The notes beneath the pieces were generated by a model. The model had not been told where the DNA came from and did no database searches. It saw only the letters and a list, made by a program, of their open reading frames with translations. The translations under genes and the position numbers were made by a program. From Nitrososphaera sp. (GTDB taxonomy: Archaea > Thermoproteota > Nitrososphaeria > Nitrososphaerales > Nitrososphaeraceae): a stretch of DNA of 59,511 bases. Shown here piece by piece: positions 25,484-35,457 of this stretch (position 1 is the first letter of the stretch; each line of letters begins with the position of its first letter). The stretch lies in assembly GCF_013388945.1 (NCBI RefSeq), contig NZ_JACAEH010000006.1:1-59511 (forward strand). Reading direction: 5' to 3'.

Positions 25484-25906
25484 ATGTCCGGTGCTAATAG
25501 GGACAATATTAAACCAGAAGTCAAGAAAGTGATGAAATTATTAAGTGGGCAGCCAAGAAAGGAGCTGCGTGAGGCGCTTTACAGGACAGGGCTTCTCTAC
25601 CCATTACAAACAGGGCCGAGCATAGCTCATGATACAAACGCCGCTTCACCGGGCTCATGGATTCTATGGACCTACTGTATCAGATTTGTAGTAGCAGATT
25701 TGAAATCAGATCGACGCTATAGGATTTGTAGCTCTAAGGGGAGCCATGTGGGGATCGATATTTACGTTGACGGTGTGAAGAATGGCGCGCCCCTGGAGCC
25801 GGGACAATGCAGGGATGTAGAAGGCAAGAAGATAGAGCTTCATTCAAGTGTAGAAGGATATATTGAAGGACCCGACGCGGAAGGAACATATCAAAATCTG
25901 GACTAA
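25484..25906 (+). CDS. Orphan protein, low GC
   Basis: 140 residues from MSGANRDNIKPE. The chain has an alpha-helical start (VKKVMKLLSGQPRKELREALYRTG), then a beta-rich part with CIRFVVADLKSDRRYRICSSKG and an acidic end. No family recognised. Its codons and the flanking 200 bp are clearly more AT-rich than neighbouring genes, hinting at recent acquisition. TTTTTATAATTG (25453-25464) is centred about 26 bp upstream of the ATG. Confidence 0.6.
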   Translation: MSGANRDNIKPEVKKVMKLLSGQPRKELREALYRTGLLYPLQTGPSIAHDTNAASPGSWILWTYCIRFVVADLKSDRRYRICSSKGSHVGIDIYVDGVKNGAPLEPGQCRDVEGKKIELHSSVEGYIEGPDAEGTYQNLD

Positions 25907-25956
25907 AAGAACTTCAGGTTAACAGAACGCACAAGAGTAACAATATATGCGCGTTT

Positions 25957-27954
25957 TTGAAATTACAAATTCCCTTGCTCTCGGCACCGAGAAGCTTCTC
26001 CATATCAGACACATTCAGGCCCGCAGGGGACCAGCCGGACGCCATAGAGAAGCTGGCAGACGGTGTCAGAAAGGGCGGCAGGCAGACGCTTCTTGGCGTG
26101 ACTGGAAGCGGCAAGACCTTTACCATCGCAAACCTGGTGGCGCGCACCGGCAAGAACACGCTTGTGATATCTCACAACAAGACTCTGGCTGCTCAGTTAT
26201 ACGCAGAGTTCAAAGAGTTCTTTCCCAAAAACAATGTCGGCTATTTTGTCAGCTTTTACGACTATTACCAGCCTGAAAGCTATCTGCCCCAGACTGACAC
26301 TTACATAGAAAAGGACACCGAGATAAACGAAAAGATAGAGAGGATGCGCCTTGAGGCAACTGCCATGCTGATGTCAGGCGAGCCCACAATCATCGTCGCA
26401 ACAGTGTCGTGCATCTACTCCCTTGGCTCGCCAAAAGAATGGGAAGAGACCGCAATACCGCTGAAAAAAGGCGACGTCATAGACAGGAAGGTGCTCATCC
26501 ACAGCCTTATCGAAGCGCGCTATGAGCGAAACGACGTTGCGCTTGTGCCGGGCACGTTCAGGGTAAAGGGCGACACCATTGACATCATCCCCGGGTATTC
26601 CGACGACGTCATCAGGGTCGCGATGTTTGGCGACGAGATAGAGCGCATAAGCATACACGACCACGTCAGCATGAAGAAACTACGCGACGCAAACGCAGTC
26701 AGGATATTTCCCGCAAAGCACTACATCACAGCCGACGAGTCACGTGTGCGAGCAATAGAGTCGATAAAGCAAGAGCTTGAAAACTGGCTCCCAAGCCTGC
26801 CGTCGGAGCTTGAGAGGCAGAGGCTTGCATCAAGGACAAAGTATGACCTTGAGATGATAGAGGAGCTCGGCTACTGCTCTGGCATCGAGAACTATTCCCG
26901 CCACCTCGATGGCAGGACGCCCGGACAGCCGCCGTTCTGTCTGCTTGACTTTTTTGGCGACGACTTTTTGCTTGTGATAGACGAGTCGCACGTCACGCTG
27001 CCGCAGCTGCACGGCATGTACAACGGCGACAGGACGCGCAAAAAGTCGCTCATAGATTTCGGGTTCCGCCTGCCGAGTGCTTATGACAACCGCCCGCTGA
27101 AATTTGCCGAGTTTGAAAAGTACCTGAAAAACGTGGTGTTTGTGTCTGCGACGCCGGGCCAGTACGAACTAGGTTCAAGCGCGCAGGTAGTAGAGCAGCT
27201 TGTAAGACCGACAGGGCTTGTCGACCCGAAAGTAGAGGTGAGGCCCACGAAAGGCCAGATGGAAGACCTCATCGCAGAGATAAAGAAGCGCGCAAGGAAG
27301 GACCAGCGCACGCTCGTCACGACCCTCACAAAGAGGATGGCAGAGGACCTTGCAGAGTTCCTTGCAAAGAACGAGGTGCGCGTGCGCTACCTTCACTCCG
27401 AGATAGAGGGGCTTGAGCGCACCGAGCTGATACGCCAGCTGCGCCTCGGCGAGTTTGACGCAATAGTCGGCATCAACCTTTTGCGCGAAGGCCTTGACAT
27501 TCCAGAAGTCTCCCTGGTGGCAATACTTGACGCCGACAAGGAAGGATTCTTGCGCAACACCACAAGCCTCATCCAGACCTTTGGAAGGGCCGCCCGTAAC
27601 ATCGACGGGCAGGTGATAATGTATTCCGACACCGTCACGCAGTCGATGAAAGAGGCAATGGAAGAGACAGAGCGCAGGCGCGCAAGGCAGCTTGCATACA
27701 ATAAACGCAACAAGATAACTCCAAGGACCATCATCAAGCCGGTCCCCGAGGGCGCGTCTGCAGAAATCGCAGAGGCAGTCGAGACAAAGTCTATGCCCCG
27801 GCGCGACCTTGTCCGGCTTGCGATAGAGACGGAGGCGACGATGAAAAAATACGCAGAGCAATTGGAGTTTGAAAAGGCGATAATGTTCAGGGAAAAGCTT
27901 GCTAAAATAAAGAAGGCCCTTGGCGACCCCAACCCCGTGACGGAGGTGTCCTGA
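25957..27954 (+). CDS. uvrB: Excinuclease ABC subunit B
   Basis: 665 residues, full-length UvrB. Walker [10 protein letters not shown] near residue 48, the beta-hairpin [21 protein letters not shown] that clamps DNA, DESH helicase box, helicase motifs V/VI ([38 protein letters not shown]) and a C-terminal UVR helix ([18 protein letters not shown]) that contacts UvrC. Starts at TTG 25957; AATATAT at 25938-25944 lies upstream. First gene of a uvrB-uvrA-uvrC operon. In archaea this bacterial-type nucleotide excision repair set is thought to be acquired by transfer. Confidence 0.95.
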   Translation: MKLQIPLLSAPRSFSISDTFRPAGDQPDAIEKLADGVRKGGRQTLLGVTGSGKTFTIANLVARTGKNTLVISHNKTLAAQLYAEFKEFFPKNNVGYFVSFYDYYQPESYLPQTDTYIEKDTEINEKIERMRLEATAMLMSGEPTIIVATVSCIYSLGSPKEWEETAIPLKKGDVIDRKVLIHSLIEARYERNDVALVPGTFRVKGDTIDIIPGYSDDVIRVAMFGDEIERISIHDHVSMKKLRDANAVRIFPAKHYITADESRVRAIESIKQELENWLPSLPSELERQRLASRTKYDLEMIEELGYCSGIENYSRHLDGRTPGQPPFCLLDFFGDDFLLVIDESHVTLPQLHGMYNGDRTRKKSLIDFGFRLPSAYDNRPLKFAEFEKYLKNVVFVSATPGQYELGSSAQVVEQLVRPTGLVDPKVEVRPTKGQMEDLIAEIKKRARKDQRTLVTTLTKRMAEDLAEFLAKNEVRVRYLHSEIEGLERTELIRQLRLGEFDAIVGINLLREGLDIPEVSLVAILDADKEGFLRNTTSLIQTFGRAARNIDGQVIMYSDTVTQSMKEAMEETERRRARQLAYNKRNKITPRTIIKPVPEGASAEIAEAVETKSMPRRDLVRLAIETEATMKKYAEQLEFEKAIMFREKLAKIKKALGDPNPVTEVS

Positions 27955-30809
27955 TGCACGACAGGATAATAATCAGGGGCGCAAGGCAGCACAACCTGAA
28001 AAACATCAGCCTTGAAATACCAAAGAACAAGATGGTAGTCATAACCGGGCTTTCCGGCTCGGGAAAATCGACGCTTGCGTTTGACACGATATACGCTGAA
28101 GGCCAGCGCAGGTATGTTGAATCCTTGTCTGCTTATGCGAGGCAGTTCCTTGAACTCATGGACAAGCCGGACGTCGACTCGATAGACGGGCTCTCGCCGG
28201 CAATCTCGATACAGCAGAAAACAACGAGCAAGAACCCCCGCTCGACTGTGGGCACCGTGACTGAAATCTACGACTATTTGCGCCTGCTCTACGCAAGGAT
28301 AGGCATACCACACTGCCCAAGGTGCGGGCGCAGGATAGCAAGCCAGTCGGTTGATTCCATAACAGAGTCGGTCCTGAAGATGGCAGAGGGCAGGAACGTG
28401 ATGGTGATGGGGCCCGTCGTGCAGGCAAAGAAAGGCACGTACGAAAAACTGTTTGAAGAGCTAAAGCAGCAGGGGTTTTCAAGGATAAGGCTTGACGGCG
28501 AGATAACAAACCTCGAGGACGAGGAAAAGCCCAGATTGCCGAGGCTTGACAAGCAGAAAAAGCACACTATTGAAGTGATTGTCGACAGGCTCAGACCGTC
28601 TGCAGAGGAAAAGAGCAGGCTCTTTGACTCCATCCAGTCGGCGCTCAAGGCAGGAGGCGGCACTGTTGTAGTGTCAGTCGACGGCAAGGACGCGATGTTC
28701 TCGCAGAAAAACGCGTGCCCGCACTGCGAGTTGTCGATAGGCGAGATAGAGCCCCGCACGTTCTCCTTCAACTCGCCCTTTGGCGCGTGCCCCCAGTGCA
28801 ACGGCCTTGGAATAAAGATAGAGTTCGACCCCGACCTCATAATCCCAGACAGGCAAAAGAGCATACTTGAAGGCGCAATCAAGCCGTGGACCGGCCACTT
28901 TGCGACTTTCCGCGCATCAATGCTAAAGGACGTCGGCCGCAAGTTCGGCTTTGACCTTTCGACGCCGATTTCAAAGATGACTGAAAGGCAGCTTGCAATC
29001 ATCCTGTACGGCACAGACGAGGACATCCACTTCAAGTACGAGTCGAAATACTCTGACAGCAGGTGGGAGTACCGCGGGACTTTTGAGGGCGTGATACCGA
29101 ACCTCGAGCGCACGTACCGCGAGACCGAGTCTGAGAGCAAGCGCGAGGACCTGATGCAGTTCATGCGCGAGCGCCACTGCGAACGCTGCAACGGCAGGCG
29201 CCTGCGCGAGGAGGCCCTTGCCGTGAAAATTGGCGGTAAATCAATAATGGAGGTGTGCGACCTTTCGATAGACACGTGCTTCAGCTTTTTCCAGTCGGTG
29301 AGCCTGACAGACACCGAGCGATTCATCGCCCGCACCATCTTGAAGGAGATAGTTTCAAGGCTCGAGTTTTTGCGAAACGTCGGGCTGAACTACCTGACTT
29401 TGAACAGGATGAGCGCGACTCTTTCCGGAGGCGAGTCGCAGAGGATAAGGCTTGCCACCCAGATTGGCTCAAACCTCACCGGAGTGCTGTATGTCTTGGA
29501 CGAGCCCACGATAGGCCTGCACCAGCGAGACAACACGCGACTCATTGACACGCTGAAAAAGCTGCGCGACCTTGACAACACGCTCATCGTAGTCGAGCAC
29601 GACGAGGAAGTGATCCGAAGTTCCGATTGGGTGGTGGACATCGGGCCGGGCGCCGGCATACACGGCGGCCAGATAGTGGCAAGCGGGACTCTGCAGGACA
29701 TCATGTCAAGCCCTGCGTCTGTCACCGGCGCGTTTTTGCGCGGCGACCAGGTGGTGATACACACAAGCCAGAGGATAAAGCCGTCAAAGTGGCTGACGGT
29801 GCACGGCGCGGCCGAGAACAACCTAAAGTCGATAGACGCCAAGTTCCCGCTTGGTTGCATGACAGTAGTTACAGGCGTGTCGGGCTCGGGCAAGTCGACA
29901 CTTGTAAACGACATACTATTCAACGCGCTTGCTTCCCACTTTTACGGCGCAAAGGAGAGGCCGGGCAAGCACGGCAAGATTTCCGGGCTTGAGCACGTTG
30001 ACAAGGTGATTGGCATCGACCAGTCGCCGATAGGCAGGACGCCGAGGTCAAACGCCGCGACCTATGTGAATGCGTTTACGCCTATACGCGAATTGTTCGC
30101 CAAGACCCCGAGGGCAAAGGAGATGGGCTATTCTGCAGGCAGGTTCTCGTTCAACGTGTCGGAGGGCAGGTGCGAGGCCTGCGAAGGAGGCGGCGTGAAA
30201 AAGATAGAGATGCAGTTTCTGCCCGACGTGTACGTAACCTGCGACGAGTGCAAGGGCAAGCGCTACAATTCAGAGACGCTCTTGATAAAGTACAAGAACA
30301 AGACAATTTCTGAAGTCCTGGACATGACAATCGAGGAGGCGCTCGAGTTCTTTTCAAACATACCTGCGATAACGAAAAAGCTGCAGACGCTAAACGACGT
30401 GGGGCTTGGCTACCTGCGCCTGGGCCAGCCTGCCACGACTATGTCAGGCGGGGAGGCCCAGAGGATAAAACTTGCTGCAGAGCTGTCAAGGCGCGACACA
30501 GGAAAAACAGTCTACATACTGGATGAGCCGACGACGGGCCTGCACTTTGCCGACGTGAGCAAACTATTGCACGTGCTAAAGAGGCTGGTGGAGCTTGGCA
30601 ACACCATCATAGTTATCGAGCACAACCTTGACGTCATTGCGTCTGCAGACTGGATTGTCGACCTCGGGCCGGAAGGAGGCGAAAACGGCGGCAGGATAGT
30701 GGCAGAAGGCACGCCGGAGAGGATAAGCGAGCACCCGTCAAGCTACACTGGCCAGTACCTAAAGCCGAAACTGGCAGTCGACCAGAAGATGGTGCGGCGC
30801 AGGCAATGA
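27954..30809 (+). CDS. uvrA: Excinuclease ABC subunit A
   Basis: 951 residues with two ABC ATPase modules (GLSGSGKST near 31, GVSGSGKST near 645; two [13 protein letters not shown] signatures). Zinc sites of UvrA are present: CPRCG around 121, CPHC...CPQC around 259-286 and CEAC...CDEC around 745-770. UvrA dimers find DNA damage and load UvrB. A strong GGAGGTG lies before the ATG, and the uvrB stop shares one base with it, so translation is coupled. Confidence 0.95.
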   Translation: MHDRIIIRGARQHNLKNISLEIPKNKMVVITGLSGSGKSTLAFDTIYAEGQRRYVESLSAYARQFLELMDKPDVDSIDGLSPAISIQQKTTSKNPRSTVGTVTEIYDYLRLLYARIGIPHCPRCGRRIASQSVDSITESVLKMAEGRNVMVMGPVVQAKKGTYEKLFEELKQQGFSRIRLDGEITNLEDEEKPRLPRLDKQKKHTIEVIVDRLRPSAEEKSRLFDSIQSALKAGGGTVVVSVDGKDAMFSQKNACPHCELSIGEIEPRTFSFNSPFGACPQCNGLGIKIEFDPDLIIPDRQKSILEGAIKPWTGHFATFRASMLKDVGRKFGFDLSTPISKMTERQLAIILYGTDEDIHFKYESKYSDSRWEYRGTFEGVIPNLERTYRETESESKREDLMQFMRERHCERCNGRRLREEALAVKIGGKSIMEVCDLSIDTCFSFFQSVSLTDTERFIARTILKEIVSRLEFLRNVGLNYLTLNRMSATLSGGESQRIRLATQIGSNLTGVLYVLDEPTIGLHQRDNTRLIDTLKKLRDLDNTLIVVEHDEEVIRSSDWVVDIGPGAGIHGGQIVASGTLQDIMSSPASVTGAFLRGDQVVIHTSQRIKPSKWLTVHGAAENNLKSIDAKFPLGCMTVVTGVSGSGKSTLVNDILFNALASHFYGAKERPGKHGKISGLEHVDKVIGIDQSPIGRTPRSNAATYVNAFTPIRELFAKTPRAKEMGYSAGRFSFNVSEGRCEACEGGGVKKIEMQFLPDVYVTCDECKGKRYNSETLLIKYKNKTISEVLDMTIEEALEFFSNIPAITKKLQTLNDVGLGYLRLGQPATTMSGGEAQRIKLAAELSRRDTGKTVYILDEPTTGLHFADVSKLLHVLKRLVELGNTIIVIEHNLDVIASADWIVDLGPEGGENGGRIVAEGTPERISEHPSSYTGQYLKPKLAVDQKMVRRRQ

Positions 30810-32407
30810 CGCTTTCGACTGCGGCCCTCAGGGAAAAGAGGATCCCCCGGGAGCCCGGCGTGTACCTGATGAAAGACGGCCACGGAAAAATAATCTACAT
30901 CGGAAAGGCCAAGGACCTGAGCAAGCGCGTCGGCTCGTATTTTGTAAAGCGCGATTTGGATCTAAAGACAGCGAGGCTTGTAGAGAGCATCGCCGACGTC
31001 GAGTTTGTTGTTACCGACAACGAGACAGAGGCTTTCCTGCTCGAGTCCAACCTGATAAAGCGCTACAGGCCGGCGTTCAACATAGAGCTCAAGGACAACA
31101 GCAGGTATACTTACTTGAAGATAACAGACGAGCCATTCCCGCGGCTCCTGGTCGCGCGCAGGAACAGAGGCGGAGAGTTCCAGGGCCCAAAGGGCAGGAT
31201 ATACGGCCCGTTTGTGCGCGGCACTTCCCGGTATTTGACAGTCGGACTCTTGCGCAAGCTGTTCAAGGTAAGGATATGCAACCGCCTCCCAAAGGTGCCG
31301 TGCCTGCAGTACTTTATCAAAAACTGCGACGCGCCCTGCATCGCAAACGTGACGCGGGAAAAGTACATGGAAGGCGTGGACGCGCTGCGCGACATACTTG
31401 ACGGCAAGAGCAGCGTCGAGCGCTTTGCGCGCCAGATGGAAACAGAGATGAGGCAGGCGTCTGACCTTGGCGACTACGAGCGGGCAAAGGAGATCCGCGA
31501 CACGCTCTACAGGCTTGACAACCTGCGCATAAGGCAAAAGATGGAAAAAGCTAGCAAGAGCCCCGACGAGGAGTACGTCGGCATAGTCCGTGACGTAAAG
31601 AAGGGGATGGCGCACGTGATGGCGCTCAAGCGGAGCAGGGGCGTGATATCTGACAGGAAAAAGTTCGAGTTTGAGACGCTTGCAGACAACTCGTTTTCAA
31701 ACTTTCTTTTGCAGTACTACTCGTCGTCGCCTGCAATACCGCACGTGATATACGCAAGCGAGGAGCCAGACTCCAAGGCTGTCCTTGAAGAGTCGCTTGA
31801 AAGGCTGGCGGGGCACAGGGTGCGCATAACGCAGGCAGAGTCAGGCGAGCGCCGCAGGCTGATGGAGCTTGTGATGCGAAACATCGAGATGTACGTCGAG
31901 CGGGGCTATGCGCCTGCGGTGGTCGAGCTCCGCAAGGCGCTTTCGCTCTCGTCGATGCCAGAAGTGGTAGACTGTTTTGACATTTCAAACCTTGGCACCG
32001 ACATTGCAGTGGGCTCAAGCGTCAGGTTCTCAAACGGCAAGCCAGACAAGGACGGCTACCGCAAGTTCAGGATAAAGACCGTGAAGGGCCAGGACGACTT
32101 TGCGATGATAGGGGAAATAGTCCGGCGCCGGTACCTGTCAGGCGACATGCCTGATCTCGTCGTCATCGACGGTGGCAAGGGTCAGCTTGCTGCGGCTGCC
32201 GGCGCGCTTGCAGGCATTGGTCTTTCAAGCCTGCCGTGCATCAGCCTTGCAAAGGAAAACGAGGAGATTTACGTGCAGGGCGCAGGCGAGCCGCTTGTCC
32301 TGCCGAGGAGGAGCCCGGCGCTCAGGATGCTGCAGCACGCAAGGGACGAGGCGCACAGGTTCGGGCTCGCATACAACAGGAGCCTCAGAAAGCTCACTCG
32401 ACCTTGA
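30806..32407 (+). CDS. uvrC: Excinuclease ABC subunit C, short form
   Basis: 533 residues. GIY-YIG nuclease at the N-terminus (GVYLMKDGHGKIIYIGKAKDLSKRVGSYF), a UVR helix near 215, and the C-terminal RNase H-like nuclease (VDCFDISNLGTDIAVGS, DLVVIDGGKGQL, HARDEAHRFGLAYNR). It stops about 10 residues after that domain, so the helix-hairpin-helix pair that normally ends UvrC (about 600 residues in bacteria) is missing. UvrC makes both incisions around a lesion. The ATG overlaps the uvrA stop in ATGA. Confidence 0.93.
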   Translation: MTLSTAALREKRIPREPGVYLMKDGHGKIIYIGKAKDLSKRVGSYFVKRDLDLKTARLVESIADVEFVVTDNETEAFLLESNLIKRYRPAFNIELKDNSRYTYLKITDEPFPRLLVARRNRGGEFQGPKGRIYGPFVRGTSRYLTVGLLRKLFKVRICNRLPKVPCLQYFIKNCDAPCIANVTREKYMEGVDALRDILDGKSSVERFARQMETEMRQASDLGDYERAKEIRDTLYRLDNLRIRQKMEKASKSPDEEYVGIVRDVKKGMAHVMALKRSRGVISDRKKFEFETLADNSFSNFLLQYYSSSPAIPHVIYASEEPDSKAVLEESLERLAGHRVRITQAESGERRRLMELVMRNIEMYVERGYAPAVVELRKALSLSSMPEVVDCFDISNLGTDIAVGSSVRFSNGKPDKDGYRKFRIKTVKGQDDFAMIGEIVRRRYLSGDMPDLVVIDGGKGQLAAAAGALAGIGLSSLPCISLAKENEEIYVQGAGEPLVLPRRSPALRMLQHARDEAHRFGLAYNRSLRKLTRP

Positions 32408-32609
32408 CGCTTTCGCGCTTTTGGGCGCGCTTTATCTCCTGCTCTGTAAGCTCGATGTATTTTGTGACAGCCGTGTCTGCGGATTCAAGCGCTATCTGCA
32501 CCATCCTTGCGGCAAAGAGCGACGCGGACAGGGCCATGTCGCCGGCGACCTTGCCTGCCACCAGCGGCCAGAGCATGAAATCAGGCGCCGCGGGGTTCTT
32601 TTCGACCAT
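32394..32609 (-). CDS. Small helical protein of unknown function
   Basis: 71 residues. The central amphipathic/hydrophobic helix LVAGKVAGDMALSASLFAARMVQIALESADTAVTKYIELTEQEI is followed by a charged end KRAQKRESVKVE. No metal motif or signal. It overlaps the 3' end of uvrC by 14 bases. Its promoter shares the AT-rich GTTTAAGACT block near 32635 with the divergent gene. A TATA match is present but weak. Confidence 0.55.
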   Translation of the reverse strand: MVEKNPAAPDFMLWPLVAGKVAGDMALSASLFAARMVQIALESADTAVTKYIELTEQEIKRAQKRESVKVE

Positions 32610-32668
32610 AGGCTAGTTCACGCATCCACAGTCTTAAACTTTATATCAAAATCCGCGATATCTGGATC

Positions 32669-33136
32669 ATGAAGATTCTAAGAGGCATGCCCGACATGGG
32701 CAGGGCGATGACCGAAGACGACGTCAACAGGTTCCTTGAGAGCAAGCTGAACCTCCAGATAGCAACAATAGACGAGAAGGGCGATCCCGTTATACAGCCG
32801 GTGTGGTTTCTATATGACAAAACGGCGCAAAAGATCTACTTTGACACTGGCAGGGAAGCAAAAAAGCTTGCAAACATACGCCGAAAGCCGAGGGTCTATT
32901 TTTCCATCGACACTGAAGAGTACCCCTACAAGTGCGTCAAGGGCAAGGCCGACACAACGATTTCTGAAAACCCGGCGAAAAACGCGCCCATAGTGGAAAA
33001 GATATGCACAAAATATCTTGGGTCGACAGACCACCCTCTTGCAAAATCTCTTGTCGACATGGCGAAAAACGGCGTGTCGGTGGTGCTTGAGCTGACGCCA
33101 AAATACTACACCGCCTGGGACTTTGCAGAGGGCTGA
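32669..33136 (+). CDS. Pyridoxamine 5'-phosphate oxidase-like flavin/F420-binding protein
   Basis: 155 residues of the split-barrel PPOX class. LNLQIATIDEKGDPVIQPVWFLYD, KIYFDTGREAKKLANIRRKPRVYFSIDTEE and YKCVKGKADTTI follow the strand order of this fold, where FMN or F420 binds. Archaeal members include F420-dependent reductases, and cofG/cofH for F420 lie at 35.5-37.9 kb, but the cofactor is not decided by sequence. ACTTTATATC at 32638-32647 lies about 26 bp upstream of the ATG. Confidence 0.78.
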   Translation: MKILRGMPDMGRAMTEDDVNRFLESKLNLQIATIDEKGDPVIQPVWFLYDKTAQKIYFDTGREAKKLANIRRKPRVYFSIDTEEYPYKCVKGKADTTISENPAKNAPIVEKICTKYLGSTDHPLAKSLVDMAKNGVSVVLELTPKYYTAWDFAEG

Positions 33137-33186
33137 TAAAAGACTAAAATGCACCCATGACCATATAGAGAACAAGGGAAAGGCCG

Positions 33187-33483
33187 ATGTCAGCTTTTGA
33201 CGAGAACCCGTACTCGGTCCACTTTGCCCACTTTGCGGCAAAACTGGAGCAGCACCTGAGAAAGAATGGCGTCTCGTGCGACGACGCTGACAGGATAATC
33301 GAGGAGAGCTCGGCGCTTTATTTTGAAAAGCTCGGCCCTTCAAACAAGCTTTTCAAGTTTTTGAAAAAGAGTGATCCCGAGCGCGTGTTTGTCGACTCGG
33401 CCCGCAGGGCAATTGCCGCGCGCCTGCCAGAAGCAGTCAGCACCTTTGGCTCGCAGGTGGAACTGACAAAGGCAGTTCACTAG
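33187..33483 (+). CDS. Small soluble protein of unknown function
   Basis: 98 residues, helical, with HFAHFAAKLEQHLRKNGVSCDDADRIIEESSALYFEKL and FLKKSDPERVFVDSARRAIAARLPEAV. No recognised domain. It has a CATATAG box about 26 bp upstream. The gene lies between the PPOX protein and alanine dehydrogenase, all on the same strand, but each has its own promoter. Confidence 0.55.
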   Translation: MSAFDENPYSVHFAHFAAKLEQHLRKNGVSCDDADRIIEESSALYFEKLGPSNKLFKFLKKSDPERVFVDSARRAIAARLPEAVSTFGSQVELTKAVH

Positions 33484-33512
33484 GGGAAAATCATAATAGA
33501 CATCCAGTCGTA

Positions 33513-34718
33513 GTGCCTGCGTTGATAGTAGGGGTACCGAAGGAGCTCAAAGAGTACGAAAACAGGGTCTCGCTCACTCCCCGCTCGGTGGCCTCCATAG
33601 TCTCGCACGGAAGCAAGGTCATAGTGGAATCGGGCGCCGGCGCAAAGTGCGGGTTTTCAGATGACGATTACGTGTCTGCAGGCGCTGCCATTGCAAATGC
33701 AGACGAGCTTTACGCAAAATCCGACCTGATAGTCAAGGTCAAGGAAATCCAGGTAAGCAAGGGCGAGCACCTGCGCCTTGAGCCCAAACACACCGTGTTT
33801 TGCTTCAACCACTTTGAGTCAAGCAAAGAGATGACAGAAGCGGCCGCAAGGTCCGGCGCGACTTTCATCTCGTTTGAGAAGGTGGTCGATTCGGAAGGCA
33901 ACACGCCGATTTTGATGCCCATGAGCAGGATAGCAGGCACGCTTGCGGGGATATGGGCGGGGTGTTTCTCAAACCACGTGCTCAGGCACGGAAGCTCGCT
34001 CCGCATGAAGGCCGGCTTTGACCAGCTGAAGGCAAGGATAGCAGGCGACTTTGAGCAGATAGCGTCGACTCAGAAATTCGCCGGCGAGCTTGCGCTCAGC
34101 CTTTCTTTGCACGACAAGCTGGTCGTGATATTTGGCGGAGGCAACGTCGGCGAGTCTGCAGCCAGGATATGCAGCGCGCTAGGCGCAAAACTTTTGATTG
34201 GAGAAAAGCGCGACTTGCGCAGAAAGCACCTGCAAAGCCTGGGCCTCAACAGGTGCACCGTTTCTGCGGCAATTGACAGCGACCTGCTGAAGGGCGCAAG
34301 CGTGATTATAGGCGCCACCTACGACAGGGAAAGGGCTGACAGGGTCGTCGACGAAAATGTGCTAAAACAGGTATCTGAGACGCGCAAGAAGGTGATAATA
34401 GACGTGTCCATCGACCAGGGAGGCAACTTTCCCTTCATCGACCAGGCAGGCAGGTACTCGCCTGAAAGCATGGGCACCATAATGAACCCGGCGCAGCTCG
34501 ACTATTTCGGCAACATTTTCGTTCGCGTGCCAAACATGCCGTCGACAGTCCCGCGCTACGCGTCAGGCGCTCTTTCGGCAGCGATAACGCCGTACGTGCA
34601 GGCAATTGTTGCCGGCAGCATGGAAAACGGGCTTGCAGGCGCAGTGAGCATCAGGCAAGGCATGATACTTGACGAGGCGGTGTCAAGGGCGCACGGCATG
34701 CCCCTTGCAAAGGCCTAG
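33513..34718 (+). CDS. ald: Alanine dehydrogenase (AlaDH/PNT family)
   Basis: 401 residues from GTG at 33513. The N-terminal AlaDH/PNT signature is VGVPKELKEYENRVSLTPRSV. The NAD-binding Rossmann motif VVIFGGGNVGESAARICSALGA lies near residue 205, and the C-terminal lobe has NMPSTVPRYASGALSAAITPYV. The family interconverts alanine and pyruvate with NAD(H) and ammonium. In an ammonia oxidiser it may either assimilate ammonium or release it. A CATAATAG box lies about 25 bp upstream. Shares CTAG as stop with the convergent membrane protease. Confidence 0.87.
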   Translation: MPALIVGVPKELKEYENRVSLTPRSVASIVSHGSKVIVESGAGAKCGFSDDDYVSAGAAIANADELYAKSDLIVKVKEIQVSKGEHLRLEPKHTVFCFNHFESSKEMTEAAARSGATFISFEKVVDSEGNTPILMPMSRIAGTLAGIWAGCFSNHVLRHGSSLRMKAGFDQLKARIAGDFEQIASTQKFAGELALSLSLHDKLVVIFGGGNVGESAARICSALGAKLLIGEKRDLRRKHLQSLGLNRCTVSAAIDSDLLKGASVIIGATYDRERADRVVDENVLKQVSETRKKVIIDVSIDQGGNFPFIDQAGRYSPESMGTIMNPAQLDYFGNIFVRVPNMPSTVPRYASGALSAAITPYVQAIVAGSMENGLAGAVSIRQGMILDEAVSRAHGMPLAKA

Positions 34719-35173
34719 ATGTTTACGGGCCTTGCCGCATACGACTTTTTTGCAAAATACAGCATAAAGCCTAGCCACGAGGCGACCTGCAATGCAGTGA
34801 TGTAGAGGTCGATTGCGCCCGAGTTGTATATCGAAGAATACAGGCCTTCAAGGAGTATCTTGGCGCCCTGATCTACTGCGTAGGCAAGGCCGACTGCCAA
34901 AAGCGCGTAGTGTTTTTTTGCAAAATACGCGATTATGAGAGCTGTGCTGCCTGCAAGGCCGAACAGCCCGCCCATCGCGTTGTAGACAAAGTTGTCCTCA
35001 AGGTTCCCAAAGCAGAGCATGTGGCCGCCGGTAAAGTCGACCCAGACGCGGTAGGGGTAGCCGTTTGCAGTGCAGATGTAGACGTGGCCCGTTTCGTGCA
35101 GCAGGCTCACCGGGATGCTGAGGGCAAGATACAGCGCGACTGAGAGGAGAATCACGCGCCGGTCCAGCTGCAA
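34715..35173 (-). CDS. Membrane metalloprotease-like protein (HExxH, M50-like)
   Basis: 152 residues with about four transmembrane segments. The first helix is followed by SLLHETGHVYICTANGYPY, an HExxH zinc site placed next to the membrane as in site-2 proteases, and GGHMLCFG could supply the third ligand. It lacks the large second half of standard S2P. A regulator of membrane-bound factors or a degenerate member are both possible. The start is TTG at 35173, 26 bp from a CATAAAG box. Confidence 0.65.
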   Translation of the reverse strand: MQLDRRVILLSVALYLALSIPVSLLHETGHVYICTANGYPYRVWVDFTGGHMLCFGNLEDNFVYNAMGGLFGLAGSTALIIAYFAKKHYALLAVGLAYAVDQGAKILLEGLYSSIYNSGAIDLYITALQVASWLGFMLYFAKKSYAARPVNI

Positions 35174-35240
35174 CAGCTGTCATTGTCGTGATGGGGCTTT
35201 ATGCGCATCGTTTTTTAGTCCGCGCTCTTATGATGAGTCA

Positions 35241-35354
35241 GTGTCTTACGACTCCCACGACCTGTGCCCTCTGTGCAACCACGAGTACGGCTACCACGGC
35301 AAGAGCGGCTGCCAGAAGGAGTGTTGCAGCTGCGGGTCTGCTTGCAGTGTTTGA
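35241..35354 (+). CDS. 37-residue cysteine-rich protein
   Basis: From GTG at 35241 the frame reads SYDSHDLCPLCNHEYGYHGKS then GCQKECCSCGSACSV: seven cysteines and three histidines in 37 residues. This strongly suggests a zinc or other metal knuckle. TTTTTTAG at 35212-35219 lies about 25 bp upstream. The overlapping ATG frame (35230-35385) gives an Ala/Thr-rich chain without motifs and is rejected. No named family recognised. Confidence 0.5.
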   Translation: MSYDSHDLCPLCNHEYGYHGKSGCQKECCSCGSACSV

Positions 35355-35374
35355 AATAAAGTGGGGCCGAAGGG

Positions 35375-35404
35375 ATTTGTCCTGACGCGGCGAACGCCGC
35401 AATC
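35375..35404 (-). other. tRNA-Trp intron 2 (T-loop, noncanonical)
   Basis: Thirty bases inserted in the T-loop, containing a perfect GCGGCG-TT-CGCCGC hairpin. CAAAT occurs at both junctions, so the exact cut may shift by up to five bases (between about positions 56 and 60). Without its removal no T-arm can form, while with it the arm is standard (TTCAAAT loop). Confidence 0.8.
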
Positions 35405-35427
35405 ATTTGAACCCTTGACCCACGGGT

Positions 35428-35457
35428 TTCTTGCTCTAACTAGCCCATGCGTTAGAT
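35428..35457 (-). other. tRNA-Trp intron 1 (position 37/38)
   Basis: Thirty bases between G37 and A38. TCTAAC near its 5' end pairs with GTTAGA, forming the intron hairpin next to the exon junction as required for a bulge-helix-bulge cut by the tRNA splicing endonuclease. Confidence 0.85.

Noticed and set aside
27393-29338. Long minus-strand frames opposite uvrB and uvrA
   Set aside because: High GC removes stop codons in antisense frames. The sense strand encodes full-length UvrB and UvrA.
34788-34796. TGCAATGCA inside the HExxH membrane-protein gene
   Set aside because: It is within coding sequence, far from any start, so it is counted as a chance match and not as a regulatory copy.
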